DNA from: Providencia rettgeri
GTDB lineage: Bacteria; Pseudomonadota; Gammaproteobacteria; Enterobacterales; Enterobacteriaceae
Assembly: GCF_013255915.1 (NCBI RefSeq)
Contig: NZ_CP053896.1
Location: forward strand, 682,001 to 746,000
Direction: 5' to 3'
Length of the DNA: 64,000 nt
Within the stretch, counting starts at the first letter, position 1; every line of letters begins with the position of its first letter. The notes under the pieces are model-generated. The model was not told the DNA's origin, made no database searches, and was given only the letters and a program-made list of their open reading frames with translations. Made by a program: the position numbers and the translations under genes. Shown here piece by piece: positions 44,430 to 53,912 of the stretch.

Positions 44430-45411
44430 TATTTTTTTTGTTTTGGATAATCAGTATGTTATTTTTGTCTCGGTAGACAACTTGTACGGGAAGTAACGAA
44501 GGAAGTGCCTGAAAAAACGGTTCTGGCTGGTGGGTATTGATGCGGCCTGAGATTTTACTCTTCGCTAATTGAGCGGGAGAAAGCTCGATATTTATCGATG
44601 AATAGTTTTTAAGTTCATCGAGGACTTCTGAAAGTGGTTTATCAACAAAAATTAATTCACCAAAACGCCAACGAGCCACATCTAGCGGGTTGATTTGTTG
44701 GCGGGTGATTGGGCTACTCGGTGATTGGCTAACCGCACGGTCACCGGCAAGTAGAAAAACGGGTTGTTTGCTTGCTGCATCTTCAAAACTGACAATGCCT
44801 TGGGTGACATTAACGGCAACTTGCTGAGCGACTTTGTTCACTTCAAATTCGGTTCCCACCACTTGAATACGCCGGTTATCAGCTTGAATTATAAAAGGCC
44901 GATAGGGGTTGGATTTGACTTTAAAATAAACATTTCCCTGTTCCAGATACAGGTTACGTACTGGGGTTTCATAGGCAACCTGAATACGAGTATTGCGGTT
45001 AAGAAACAGCTGGGAACCATCAGGTAAAGTAACTTCTTTGGGTGTATCCGTTGCCACTAAGGTCATATTATTGAGCAACATCGAAGGTAAGTGGCTGTAT
45101 GGCAAAAACAAAATAGCCGCAATAAAAAATGCTGCTAAGGTATTGCCCAAAGGGCGCCATAAGCGAAAAAAAGGGCGTTTTTCCTTGGGAAGTATTGTGC
45201 TAGCAGGGCGCGGCATGTGATCAAAATCGCGCCATAGTCCAGCAATGGCATCATACGCTTTTGCATGTTCAGGTGATGCAGCAATCCATTGTTTGAATTG
45301 CTCTGTTTCAAGGGCGCTGATACGTTGGCTGTGCATGCGGGTAAACCACAGCGCGGCTTCTTCATCAATGCGGCTTTCATCATCTGATGTTTGCAAAGAG
45401 TCGTGTGTCAT
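44425..45411 (-). CDS. FecR-family anti-sigma regulator
   Basis: 328 residues. An N-terminal cytoplasmic DUF4880-like segment (EEALWFTRMHSQRISALETEQFKQWIAASPEHAKAY, shown in part as EEALWFTRMHS) leads to one membrane helix (about 88-108, GNTLAAFFIAAILFLPYSHL) and a periplasmic FecR domain (TPKEVTLPDGSQLFLN, YFKVKSNPYRPFIIQ, VVGTEFEV). It passes the receptor's STN signal to the FecI sigma factor. Start and fecI stop overlap as TAATG, so the two are coupled. The C-terminal STN-interacting region (YSSINIELSPAQLAKSKISG) is present. Confidence 0.92.
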   Translation of the reverse strand: MTHDSLQTSDDESRIDEEAALWFTRMHSQRISALETEQFKQWIAASPEHAKAYDAIAGLWRDFDHMPRPASTILPKEKRPFFRLWRPLGNTLAAFFIAAILFLPYSHLPSMLLNNMTLVATDTPKEVTLPDGSQLFLNRNTRIQVAYETPVRNLYLEQGNVYFKVKSNPYRPFIIQADNRRIQVVGTEFEVNKVAQQVAVNVTQGIVSFEDAASKQPVFLLAGDRAVSQSPSSPITRQQINPLDVARWRFGELIFVDKPLSEVLDELKNYSSINIELSPAQLAKSKISGRINTHQPEPFFQALPSLLPVQVVYRDKNNILIIQNKKNK

Positions 45412-45947
45412 TACGAATTATTGCCCTGATTATCAAGGTGTTTTTTACAGTGAACAAGCGCCGCCGCAATATGTTTTTCCACCATACTGATTGAAATTTC
45501 CATTCGCTCAGCAATCTCGCTTTGAGATAAGCCATCAAAACGATACAGCAAAAATGCTTCTCGTCGACGGGGTGGTAACGTTTCAAGCGCTTCGCTTAGC
45601 CGTTGGATGCGTTGCTGATGTTCCAAGATTTCACTGGGATCAACTTGGCTTTGTTCAAAATGCGGTTCATGAGTAACATCATCAATGGATGTTTCTGATT
45701 TAGTTTGGCGCTGGTTACGTCGCCAATGGTCAATCAAAACATGATTCGCAATTTTAAACAGATAAGCGCGGCTCTCTTTTACAGGCGTTTGTTCTTTACG
45801 GTTTAGCCATAGTGTAAACACATCCTGTGATAAATCATCAGCATCGTTGCTGTTATCTAGCCGATTGCGGAAAAAGCGCACAAGTTGGCTATATGTTGAC
45901 TGATACGCACCGCTAATTTTACGGGCAAGAGATTTATCAATAGTCAT
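45411..45947 (-). CDS. FecI-type ECF sigma factor
   Basis: 178 residues from the ATG at 45947; a GTG at 45977 in frame lies inside the palindrome AGCACA-GT-TGTGCT and is less likely. Region 2 (LVRFFRNRLDNSNDADDLSQDVFTLW) and region 4 (ALETLPPRRREAFLLYRFDGLSQSEIAERMEISISMVEKHI; core LSQSEIAERMEIS) are complete. It should direct transcription of the receptor operon when FecR is signalled. The Fur box at 46059 lies upstream, so the sigma gene is probably iron-repressed. Confidence 0.92.
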   Translation of the reverse strand: MTIDKSLARKISGAYQSTYSQLVRFFRNRLDNSNDADDLSQDVFTLWLNRKEQTPVKESRAYLFKIANHVLIDHWRRNQRQTKSETSIDDVTHEPHFEQSQVDPSEILEHQQRIQRLSEALETLPPRRREAFLLYRFDGLSQSEIAERMEISISMVEKHIAAALVHCKKHLDNQGNNS

Positions 45948-46058
45948 TTTACTGGTGTTAATGTCATAAAAGAGCACAGTTGTGCTGATTAATAATCTGC
46001 TCAGATTACTTTATTATTTAAATCAATAATTTATTTTAATAATTGTGTTTTTACTAAT

Positions 46059-46077
46059 AATAATGAATATCATTTTT
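46059..46077. promoter_or_regulatory. Fur box between fecI and the TonB-like gene
   Basis: AATAATGAATATCATTTTT matches the Fur consensus at 14 of 19 positions and lies in the divergent region, able to control both units. Confidence 0.55.
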
Positions 46078-46126
46078 GTTTGTATTATGCCTATAATCTG
46101 CAAAAAATAAAGTCGTGAGGCAGAAT

Positions 46127-46909
46127 ATGAGCAGTATGACGGGCCAGTTAGAGCGCCCGATTTTCCGTCCACTAGGCGGTTTGGTTTTAAGTTGTCTTTT
46201 CCATGGAACACTGGCAATCATTTTTATTGGATGGTTTACCTCTTCAATTCCTAAGACCGGGGTATTACCACCAGCAATCTCGTTGCAGCTGGGTGTTTAT
46301 CAGCTTGAACAGCAGGCTGAGCCTGAAATCAATCATGCCCCTAAACAACACATGACGACGCGTGAGGAATCATTACCTGAAGTGGTTGAAAAGGTGGATA
46401 AATTACCTGAAACTGCGATCGTAGATAATGGCACATTGACGAAAGTCAGTGAGAAAAAACGACCACCAAAAAAGACAATTCCACAAGAGAAAAAAGTGAT
46501 CGACGAAGCACCTGTAACTACGCAGGAGTCGATGGTGACTTCCGCCCCTGCATCAGGGAGTGAATCCAGTAGCAGTGCGAATTTCTCCAGTAATGCGTCT
46601 GCGGCAGTGAGTGGGCACCAAGGCTGGCAAAGTGAGGTTCATCAGCGGATAGCCAAGACCAAACGCTATCCACGTGCAGCGTTGCGTTACCGCTCAACTG
46701 GGGTCTCTCATATAAAAGTGGTTTTGGATAGTCGGGGTGAAGTGATTGCCGCCAGTTTATTGAATTCATCCGGTACGAAAATACTGGATAAAGAAGCGTT
46801 GGCGACAATTTCACGTGCTGCGCCTTTTCCTACCCCGCCAGAAACATTGTTGGTAGATGGCCGGGTCGAGTTTATTGCGCCAATCGTGTTCGATACAACG
46901 TCTATTTAA
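46127..46909 (+). CDS. TonB-like energy transducer (FusB-like)
   Basis: 260 residues. One N-terminal membrane helix (LGGLVLSCLFHGTLAIIFIGW; part of 18-40) anchors it in the inner membrane. A proline/lysine/glutamate-rich spacer spans about 75-155 (KKRPPKKTIPQEKK), and a TonB C-terminal domain (IAKTKRYPRAALRYRSTGVSHIKVVLDSRGEV; motif KRYPRAA) ends the protein. ATG 46127 follows GAGG. It is divergent from fecI with a Fur box between, so it likely energises the receptor of this locus. No exbB/exbD are here; the chromosomal pair would be shared. Confidence 0.9.
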   Translation: MSSMTGQLERPIFRPLGGLVLSCLFHGTLAIIFIGWFTSSIPKTGVLPPAISLQLGVYQLEQQAEPEINHAPKQHMTTREESLPEVVEKVDKLPETAIVDNGTLTKVSEKKRPPKKTIPQEKKVIDEAPVTTQESMVTSAPASGSESSSSANFSSNASAAVSGHQGWQSEVHQRIAKTKRYPRAALRYRSTGVSHIKVVLDSRGEVIAASLLNSSGTKILDKEALATISRAAPFPTPPETLLVDGRVEFIAPIVFDTTSI

Positions 46910-46918
46910 ATTCAACTC

Positions 46919-46940
46919 AATAGCCCTTTTTAGGGCTATT
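46919..46940. terminator. Terminator between the TonB-like gene and ytjB
   Basis: AATAGCCC/GGGCTATT stem in the 26-base gap between converging genes; it overlaps the ytjB stop. Confidence 0.6.
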
Positions 46941-47709
46941 TATCAGGTGAATTTGGTCTGTTTTTTGGGGTCGGTCGCTTAGGGCGATAAGGACGAGGTT
47001 CTTTTTTTCGTTTTAAACGCGCTGGCTTAGCGGCTGGCGTTCCTTTGCTCTCTTGCTTGCCATCTTCATTACTGTCGTCATCTCCATTATCATCTTGATT
47101 TTCCTCTGTATTAACGACGAGCGGAGGGGCTTGCTTGTGGCCTTTCTTTTTCTTTAAACGCAGTAATGTATTTGCTAAAACGAAGCCAATACATAAGGCA
47201 AGTAGAATAAAAATTCGTAATACATTGGTGCTGTTATCCGCTTGTTGAATTTCAGCGGCAAGGAGCTCCGTATCAATGGTTAAACGCAAATAGCCTTTCG
47301 GCTCTTTTGTGCCTTGGATGGGAACGACAAGCTGGTATTGAAAATTTTGTAGTGAGGAGTTGTCATCGATGGCCAGCCGTTCTTTTACCGTTGTCGGCTC
47401 ACCGACTTGAGTGACCAGTGTGCCACTGGCAGTATAGATACTGGCATCTAAAATATACCTATCTTTCACCACGTTATTTAAATTGGCATTAATTCGCTCT
47501 AAATTAAAATCTTTACTGCCGGGAACAATATAATCAGATAAGCTGAAAGCAACTTGCTCAGCAAGAACATAAGTCAATTGTTTAAATTGCTCAATTCTGC
47601 CTTGGTTTTGGCTATTTCCTAAATAAGAAATACCATGCATAAGTAAAGTTACCAACGCAACGCAGATAACGATAATGACTGTTTTGTGGAGCCTAAAGGT
47701 AAGTTTCAT
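46936..47709 (-). CDS. ytjB: Membrane protein YtjB (Smp family)
   Basis: 257 residues. N-terminal membrane helix (VIIVICVALVTLLMHGIS), a periplasmic domain of about 120 residues (YILDASIYTASGTLV, GYLRLTIDTELLAAEIQQADNSTN) and a second helix near 165-182, then a long cytoplasmic tail. Sequence and divergence from serB match E. coli YtjB/Smp (214 residues). The tail is longer here and rich in Asp/Asn then Lys/Arg/Pro. Function is unknown in any organism I recall. Confidence 0.88.
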   Translation of the reverse strand: MKLTFRLHKTVIIVICVALVTLLMHGISYLGNSQNQGRIEQFKQLTYVLAEQVAFSLSDYIVPGSKDFNLERINANLNNVVKDRYILDASIYTASGTLVTQVGEPTTVKERLAIDDNSSLQNFQYQLVVPIQGTKEPKGYLRLTIDTELLAAEIQQADNSTNVLRIFILLALCIGFVLANTLLRLKKKKGHKQAPPLVVNTEENQDDNGDDDSNEDGKQESKGTPAAKPARLKRKKEPRPYRPKRPTPKNRPNSPDK

Positions 47710-47877
47710 TGCTTTATTGGTGCTCTCGACTTATTTTGAGTATAAAGATGCCGTTATACTTTAGCGAATATGGGGTTATCTTCAGTTTTAACAGTAAATA
47801 CATAAGGTCACAAAGCCTTAAAATTTAGTATAGTGGCTTCGTTCGGCTGCTCGCAACTTATCATTATAAAAAAGTTA

Positions 47878-48001
47878 CACTCTAAATAATTCGAGTTGTA
47901 TGTAGGCGACAAACGAAGATAGTCCGATGAGCATACATAAGTATGTGATTCGGCTAGCTGAGCGTAGTCAACAACCAGACAACTTGAAGTATGACGAGTA
48001 T
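47878..48001 (-). repeat. ERIC element 3
   Basis: Reverse orientation: CTCTAAATAATTCGAGTTG at the left, GAGCATACATAAGTATGTG in the centre and AACTTGAAGTATGACGAGT at the right. It fills the serB upstream region, ending about 24 bases before the serB ATG. Confidence 0.8.
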
Positions 48002-48024
48002 ATCGATTACAGGAGCTAATTTTC

Positions 48025-49002
48025 ATGTCAACGAGCTTGACCTATTGTTATCTACCCGACGAAATCCAAAAATGGCCAGGGTTGCCATTGTCATTAAGTG
48101 GTGAAGAAGTGATGCCATTGGATTATCGTGCTGGGGACAGTGGGTGGTTATTATATGGCCGCGGCTTAGATAAAGCGCGTATCAGTAATTTCCAACAGCG
48201 ATTAGGGATCGCTATCGTAATTGTCTCTTCGTGGCGTATTGATGACTACCAAGTGGTCAGAATCGCTGGGAGTATTACACCTCGAATTAAAAAACTCGCT
48301 GACGAATGTTTATTAGATGTCGTGCCATTAGGGCAAATTCCACGTTTGCGTTCACCGGGCCTATTACTGATGGATATGGACTCGACAGCGATTCAAATTG
48401 AATGTATCGATGAAATTGCTCGCTTAGCAGGGGTTGGAGAGCAGGTTGCTGAAGTGACCGAGCGAGCCATGCTAGGGGAACTCGATTTTACGGAAAGTTT
48501 ACGAGCACGCGTTAGCTTACTTGAAGGTGCCGACGTCGCTATTCTTGACCAGGTGATGGAAACATTGCCTTTAATGCCGGGCTTAACGAACCTTGTGCGT
48601 AAGTTACAAGCGATGAATTGGCACATTGCGATAGCCTCCGGCGGTTTTACTTTCTTTGCGGATAATTTACGTCAACGGCTAAAATTGGTGGCTGCAGTTG
48701 CTAACCAGCTAGAAGTGAAAAACGGTAAGTTAACAGGCAAAGTCAAAGGCCCAATTGTAGATGCTAAATATAAAGCGCAAACCTTGATCAAACTGGCGGA
48801 AAAACTGGAAATTCCCATTGAGCAAACTGTTGCCATCGGTGACGGGGCAAATGACCTGAAAATGATCCGTAAAGCAGGGCTGGGTATTGCGTATCATGCG
48901 AAACCAAAGGTGTATGCAAGGGCGAAGGTTGCGATTCGTCATGCAGATCTGATGGGGGTGATGTGTGTGTTGAGTGGGGGCCTCAAACACGAAGAACGCT
49001 AA
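48025..49002 (+). CDS. serB: Phosphoserine phosphatase SerB
   Basis: 325 residues. HAD-family enzyme that removes phosphate from O-phosphoserine, the last step of serine synthesis. The nucleophile motif DMDSTA has Asp117 and Asp119; ASGGFTFF (motif II) and IGDGANDLKM (motif III) follow. The N-terminal ~110 residues are the regulatory domain seen in enterobacterial SerB. The stop TAA is made partly by the first bases of an ERIC element. Confidence 0.95.
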   Translation: MSTSLTYCYLPDEIQKWPGLPLSLSGEEVMPLDYRAGDSGWLLYGRGLDKARISNFQQRLGIAIVIVSSWRIDDYQVVRIAGSITPRIKKLADECLLDVVPLGQIPRLRSPGLLLMDMDSTAIQIECIDEIARLAGVGEQVAEVTERAMLGELDFTESLRARVSLLEGADVAILDQVMETLPLMPGLTNLVRKLQAMNWHIAIASGGFTFFADNLRQRLKLVAAVANQLEVKNGKLTGKVKGPIVDAKYKAQTLIKLAEKLEIPIEQTVAIGDGANDLKMIRKAGLGIAYHAKPKVYARAKVAIRHADLMGVMCVLSGGLKHEER

Positions 49003-49128
49003 TATTCGTCATGGATTGCGCTGTAGCTGTGTTGGCCGCGCTCGCTAACCCTAGTCACATACTGGTGTATGCTCCTAGGGCTTAGCTTTACTTGCCGCCT
49101 TGCTACAACACCATCCATTTTGAATATT
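49001..49128 (+). repeat. ERIC element 4
   Basis: 128 bases bounded by AATATTC/GAATATT, centre CACATACTGGTGTATGCTC. Its first two bases complete the serB TAA stop. Confidence 0.85.
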
Positions 49129-49217
49129 AAGCCAAATTAGTATTCAAAATTTTAAGATCATTTTGAGTGCTGTGGTTCGTCGGTTGTAATACAGAATAAT
49201 TTTAAGAGGAGTTTGCT

Positions 49218-50603
49218 GTGGCAAAAGGGGTTAAAAGGGCGTTTGTCTGTAATGATTGCGGGGCGGATTATCCGCGTTGGCAAGGGCAGTGTAGTGCTTG
49301 TCATGCATGGAATACTATTACAGAAGTGCGTCTGGCCTCTGCAAGCTCTTCATCGCGTAATGACCGCTTAACGGGGTATGCAGGGAATGCGGCTGGGGTA
49401 AGTAAAGTTCAGAAACTGTCTGAAATTAGCCTTGAGGAACTCCCCCGTTTTACTACAGGGTTTAAAGAGTTTGACCGCGTACTTGGCGGGGGAGTCGTAC
49501 CGGGCAGTGCTATCCTAATTGGAGGTAACCCGGGAGCGGGTAAGAGTACCTTATTGCTGCAAACCATGTGTTTGTTGTCCCGTGAAATGAAAACCTTATA
49601 TGTGACAGGGGAAGAGTCACTTCAACAAGTCGCGATGCGAGCGCACCGTTTAGGGCTACCGACTGACTCACTCAATATGCTGTCAGAAACCAGTATTGAG
49701 CAAATTTGTTTAACGGCGGAGCAAGAACAGCCCAAACTGATGGTGATTGACTCCATCCAAGTGATGCATATGGCAGATATTCAATCCTCTCCGGGCAGCG
49801 TGGCACAAGTCAGGGAAACCGCGGCTTATCTTACCCGTTTTGCGAAAACCCGTGGCGTTGCCATTATTATGGTTGGTCACGTCACTAAAGATGGCTCATT
49901 AGCTGGACCTAAAGTCCTCGAACACTGCATTGACTGTTCTATCATGCTAGATGGTGATGCGGATAATCGCTTTCGTACCTTACGTAGCCATAAAAACCGC
50001 TTTGGGGCAGTCAATGAGTTAGGCGTGTTTGCCATGACAGAACAAGGGCTTAAAGAAGTCAGTAATCCTTCTGCAATTTTTCTAAGTCGTGGTGATGAAA
50101 TTACCTCGGGTAGCTCCGTGATGGTAGTATGGGAAGGGACAAGACCGCTGCTGGTGGAGATCCAAGCGCTAGTAGACCATTCGATGATGTCTAACCCACG
50201 GCGTGTTGCGGTCGGGCTTGAACAAAACCGTTTGGCCATTTTATTGGCAGTATTACACCGTCATGGTGGCTTGCAAATGTCAGACCAAGACGTTTTTGTC
50301 AACGTCGTGGGTGGGGTAAAAGTGACTGAAACCAGTGCGGATTTAGCACTGTTACTTTCTTTGGTTTCGAGTTTTCGCGACCGCCCATTACCTAGAGATC
50401 TGGTGGTCTTTGGTGAAGTGGGGCTTGCAGGGGAAATTCGCCCAGTTCCAAGTGGTCAGGAACGTATCTCTGAAGCAGCAAAACATGGTTTTAAGCGTGC
50501 TATTGTGCCCCATGCGAATATGCCAAAGAAATCACCGCCAGATATGAAAGTGTATGGCGTGAAAAAGTTAGCGGACGCATTAAGTATTTTGGATGAACTA
50601 TAA
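49218..50603 (+). CDS. radA: DNA repair protein RadA
   Basis: 461 residues from a GTG start preceded by AGAGGAG. RadA is a RecA-like branch-migration ATPase for recombination intermediates. An N-terminal C4 zinc finger (CNDCG...CSAC), Walker A GGNPGAGKST, the family motif KNRFG and a C-terminal Lon-like domain (GEVGLAGEIRPV) are all present. serB-radA-nadR order is as in E. coli. Confidence 0.96.
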   Translation: MAKGVKRAFVCNDCGADYPRWQGQCSACHAWNTITEVRLASASSSSRNDRLTGYAGNAAGVSKVQKLSEISLEELPRFTTGFKEFDRVLGGGVVPGSAILIGGNPGAGKSTLLLQTMCLLSREMKTLYVTGEESLQQVAMRAHRLGLPTDSLNMLSETSIEQICLTAEQEQPKLMVIDSIQVMHMADIQSSPGSVAQVRETAAYLTRFAKTRGVAIIMVGHVTKDGSLAGPKVLEHCIDCSIMLDGDADNRFRTLRSHKNRFGAVNELGVFAMTEQGLKEVSNPSAIFLSRGDEITSGSSVMVVWEGTRPLLVEIQALVDHSMMSNPRRVAVGLEQNRLAILLAVLHRHGGLQMSDQDVFVNVVGGVKVTETSADLALLLSLVSSFRDRPLPRDLVVFGEVGLAGEIRPVPSGQERISEAAKHGFKRAIVPHANMPKKSPPDMKVYGVKKLADALSILDEL

Positions 50604-50632
50604 GCTTTTAATCTAGGGTAAAAGGAAAATAC

Positions 50633-51868
50633 ATGGCTGAATTTGACTATCTTAAAAACGCAATCAAACGAGCGGGTTACACGCTCCAGCAAGTTGCGGA
50701 TGCGACAGATATGACCAAAGGCTATCTCAGCCAGTTGATTAACGACAAAATTAAAAGCCCCAGCGCACAAAAAATCGCGGCATTGCATCGTTTTCTAGGC
50801 CTTGAGTACCCTATTCAGCAAAAAACGATTGGCGTGGTGTTTGGCAAATTTTATCCATTACATACTGGGCATATTTATTTGATTCAACGGGCATGTAGCC
50901 AAGTCGATGAGCTCCACGTCATTCTCTGCCATGATGAACCCCGTGATAAAGACTTGTTTGTTAACAGTTCTATGTCTCAACAACCCACAGTAAGCGACCG
51001 TTTACGCTGGTTATTACAAACTTTTAAATATCAAAAGAATATTCATATTCACTCATTTGATGAAAATGGCATAGAGCCATATCCACACGGTTGGGAAGTG
51101 TGGAGTGATGGAATGAAAGGCTTTTTGAAAAAGCATAATATTAATCCAAGTTTTATCTATTCAGGGGAAGTGAATGACGTGCCGCGGTATAAAAAATACT
51201 TAGGTATCGAAACCATCTTGATTGACCCTGAGCGCACGTTTATGAATATCAGTGGTAACCAAATTCGCCAAGCGCCATTTCGTTATTGGGAATATATTCC
51301 AACTGAAGTGAAACCCTTTTTTGTGCGTAAAGTCGCTATTCTTGGGGGCGAGTCAAGTGGTAAATCCACATTAGTCAATAAGTTAGCGAATATTTTCAAT
51401 ACATCCAGTGCATGGGAATATGGCCGTGACTATGTGTTTAGCCACTTAGGTGGTGATGAGATGGCATTGCAATATTCTGACTACGACAAAATCGCCTTGG
51501 GACACGCTCAATATATTGATTTTGCAGTGAAATATGCTAATAAAGTCGCATTTATTGATACCGACTTTGTCACGACTCAAGCATTCTGTTTGCGCTATGA
51601 AGGTAAAGAACATCCATTTGTTCAGGCATTGATAGACGAATACCGATTCGATTTAGTCATAGTTTTAGAGAATAATACCCCTTGGGTAGCTGATGGTTTA
51701 AGAAGCTTGGGGAGTGATAAAGACCGGAAAGCTTTCCAAGGCTTACTCATTGAAATGCTTAAGAAAAATAATATTGAATTTGTGCGTGTAGAATCCTCAG
51801 ATTATGACGCACGTTTCTTAGAGTGTGTCACCCTTGTTCAGCAGTTACTGATGTTGGATGACTTATAA
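50633..51868 (+). CDS. nadR: NadR: NAD regulator, NMN adenylyltransferase and ribosylnicotinamide kinase
   Basis: 411 residues with three parts: N-terminal XRE helix-turn-helix (TLQQVADATDMTKGYLSQL), nucleotidyltransferase with GKFYPLHTGHIYLI and the later ISGNQIR, and a kinase with P-loop GGESSGKST. It represses NAD synthesis genes and salvages nicotinamide riboside. AAGGAAAA precedes the ATG, 29 bases after radA. Aligns end to end with the E. coli protein. Confidence 0.96.
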   Translation: MAEFDYLKNAIKRAGYTLQQVADATDMTKGYLSQLINDKIKSPSAQKIAALHRFLGLEYPIQQKTIGVVFGKFYPLHTGHIYLIQRACSQVDELHVILCHDEPRDKDLFVNSSMSQQPTVSDRLRWLLQTFKYQKNIHIHSFDENGIEPYPHGWEVWSDGMKGFLKKHNINPSFIYSGEVNDVPRYKKYLGIETILIDPERTFMNISGNQIRQAPFRYWEYIPTEVKPFFVRKVAILGGESSGKSTLVNKLANIFNTSSAWEYGRDYVFSHLGGDEMALQYSDYDKIALGHAQYIDFAVKYANKVAFIDTDFVTTQAFCLRYEGKEHPFVQALIDEYRFDLVIVLENNTPWVADGLRSLGSDKDRKAFQGLLIEMLKKNNIEFVRVESSDYDARFLECVTLVQQLLMLDDL

Positions 51869-51885
51869 ATAAAGTCACCCAATGA

Positions 51886-51911
51886 AAAACGGCATCGAAT
51901 GATGCCGTTTT
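51886..51911 (+). terminator. Terminator of nadR
   Basis: AAAACGGCATC-GAAT-GATGCCGTTTT, 11-base perfect stem. Confidence 0.8.
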
Positions 51912-51932
51912 GATTCTATCTATATGATATCG

Positions 51933-52058
51933 ATCCCTTAAATAATTTGAATTATAGGTAGGCGGCAAGAGAGTAAGTCCCTAGGAGCATACACCGGTAT
52001 GTGACTAGGGCTCACGAAAGCAGCCAACACCGCTATAATTCTAAATTATGACAGGGAT
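51933..52058 (-). repeat. ERIC element 5
   Basis: 126 bases in reverse orientation, bounded by ATCCCT/AGGGAT, between converging nadR and ettA. The last base belongs to the ettA stop codon. Confidence 0.85.
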
Positions 52059-53725
52059 TATTTGGTCATACGCTTATACTTCATACGATGTGGCTGCAAC
52101 GCTTCCGCGCCTAACGTCCGTTTTTTGTAATCTTCATATTCAGAGAAGTTACCTTCGAAGAACGTAATATTACCTTCGTCTTGGTAATCAATAATATGGG
52201 TTGCAATACGGTCAAGGAACCAACGGTCATGGGAAATAACCATGGCACAGCCTGGGAACTCTAACAGGGCGTTTTCCAGCGCACGTAAAGTTTCAACGTC
52301 GAGGTCGTTGGTTGGTTCATCGAGTAACAGGACGTTACCGCCCACTTGCAGTAGTTTGGCTAAGTGTAAACGGCCACGTTCACCACCAGATAACTCACCC
52401 ACACGTTTACCTTGGTCAACGCCTTTAAAGTTAAAGCGACCCACATAAGCGCGGCTTGGAATTTCAAAGTTACCAATACGCATGATGTCTTGGCCGTTAG
52501 AAATTTCTTCCCAGACAGTTTTGCTGTCGTCCATCGCATCTCGGAACTGGTCAACAGAGGCAATTTTCACGGTATCACCTAACGTGATTGAGCCGGAGTC
52601 CGGTTGCTCTTGGCCTGAAATCATACGGAACAGCGTTGATTTACCTGCACCGTTAGGGCCGATAATTCCCACAATTGCCCCTTTCGGGATTGAGAAATTC
52701 AGGTTATCAATCAGAACGCGATCACCATAAGATTTACTTAGGTTTTCAACCTCGATAACTTTATCCCCTAAACGCGGCCCAGGTGGAATAAATAGCTCGC
52801 TGGTTTCATTACGTTTTTGATATTCAACGCTATTGAGCTCTTCAAAGCGAGCCAAACGCGCCTTACCTTTAGCCTGACGGCCTTTTGGATTTTGGCGGAT
52901 CCACTCAAGCTCTTTCTCGATAGATTTACGACGAGCGGCTTCTGTGGAGGCTTCTTGCGCCAAACGTTCATCTTTTTGCTCAAGCCAAGAAGAGTAGTTA
53001 CCTTCCCAAGGAATACCTTCACCACGGTCAAGTTCAAGGATCCAACCCGCGACGTTATCTAAGAAGTAACGGTCATGCGTGATAGCCACAACAGTACCTT
53101 CGTAGTCGTGTAAGAAACGCTCTAACCAGGCAACAGACTCGGCATCCAAGTGGTTGGTTGGCTCATCGAGCAGCAACATATCGGGTTTTTCGAGTAGTAA
53201 GCGGCAAATGGCGACACGACGACGTTCACCCCCAGAAAGGTTTTCAATTTTAGCATCCCAAGCTGGCAGGCGCAGTGCATCCGCCGCTCGCTCTAATTGA
53301 TTGTCTAAATTATGACCATCTTGTGCGGAAATAATGGCTTCTAACTCGCCTTGCTCTTTCGCGAGTTTATCGAAATCTGCCCCTTCTTCCGCGTAAGCTG
53401 CATAAACTTCGTCTAAGCGTGTTAATGCATTTTTCACTTCGCTAACCGCTTCTTCAACAGCTTCGCGTACGGTGTGCTCAAGGTTTAGCTTCGGTTCTTG
53501 CGGAAGATAGCCGATTTTCAGACCCGGTTGTGGACGTGCTTCACCTTCGATATCGGTATCAATACCCGCCATAATACGCAGTAACGTTGATTTACCAGCA
53601 CCGTTAAGACCTAAAACACCGATCTTAGCCCCCGGAAAGAAGCTCAGAGAGATATTTTTTAAAATATGACGTTTCGGTGGAACAATTTTTCCAACCCGAT
53701 ACATACTGTAGACGTATTGAGCCAA
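52058..53725 (-). CDS. ettA: Energy-dependent translational throttle protein EttA (ABC-F)
   Basis: 555 residues, the E. coli length. Soluble ABC-F ATPase that binds the ribosomal E site and gates early elongation according to ATP/ADP. Two ATPase cores: GLNGAGKSTLL with LSGGERRR, and GPNGAGKSTLF with LSGGERGR. Between the cores lies the charged PtIM arm region (EWIRQNPKGRQAKGKARL). The C-terminus ends in the conserved RMKYKRMTK. Confidence 0.96.
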   Translation of the reverse strand: MAQYVYSMYRVGKIVPPKRHILKNISLSFFPGAKIGVLGLNGAGKSTLLRIMAGIDTDIEGEARPQPGLKIGYLPQEPKLNLEHTVREAVEEAVSEVKNALTRLDEVYAAYAEEGADFDKLAKEQGELEAIISAQDGHNLDNQLERAADALRLPAWDAKIENLSGGERRRVAICRLLLEKPDMLLLDEPTNHLDAESVAWLERFLHDYEGTVVAITHDRYFLDNVAGWILELDRGEGIPWEGNYSSWLEQKDERLAQEASTEAARRKSIEKELEWIRQNPKGRQAKGKARLARFEELNSVEYQKRNETSELFIPPGPRLGDKVIEVENLSKSYGDRVLIDNLNFSIPKGAIVGIIGPNGAGKSTLFRMISGQEQPDSGSITLGDTVKIASVDQFRDAMDDSKTVWEEISNGQDIMRIGNFEIPSRAYVGRFNFKGVDQGKRVGELSGGERGRLHLAKLLQVGGNVLLLDEPTNDLDVETLRALENALLEFPGCAMVISHDRWFLDRIATHIIDYQDEGNITFFEGNFSEYEDYKKRTLGAEALQPHRMKYKRMTK

Positions 53726-53912
53726 TTTATTTACCTTTTGATTTGTAAAGGGAATTTTAGTTTTTTAGTCTATTTTTGCTTTAACAAGCTTAGGCTGAAA
53801 AGCATTTAATAAACAGCTATATAATTTTCTAGAACTATACCTGAACATCAGAAGATCATCCATCCCTCTCAGTGATACAAGCTTGATGACTTTCTATTAT
53901 CAATTTGTGGGT

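Noticed and set aside
47808-48026. 72-residue minus-strand ORF before serB
   Set aside because: Mostly the reverse of an ERIC element, no homology recognised.
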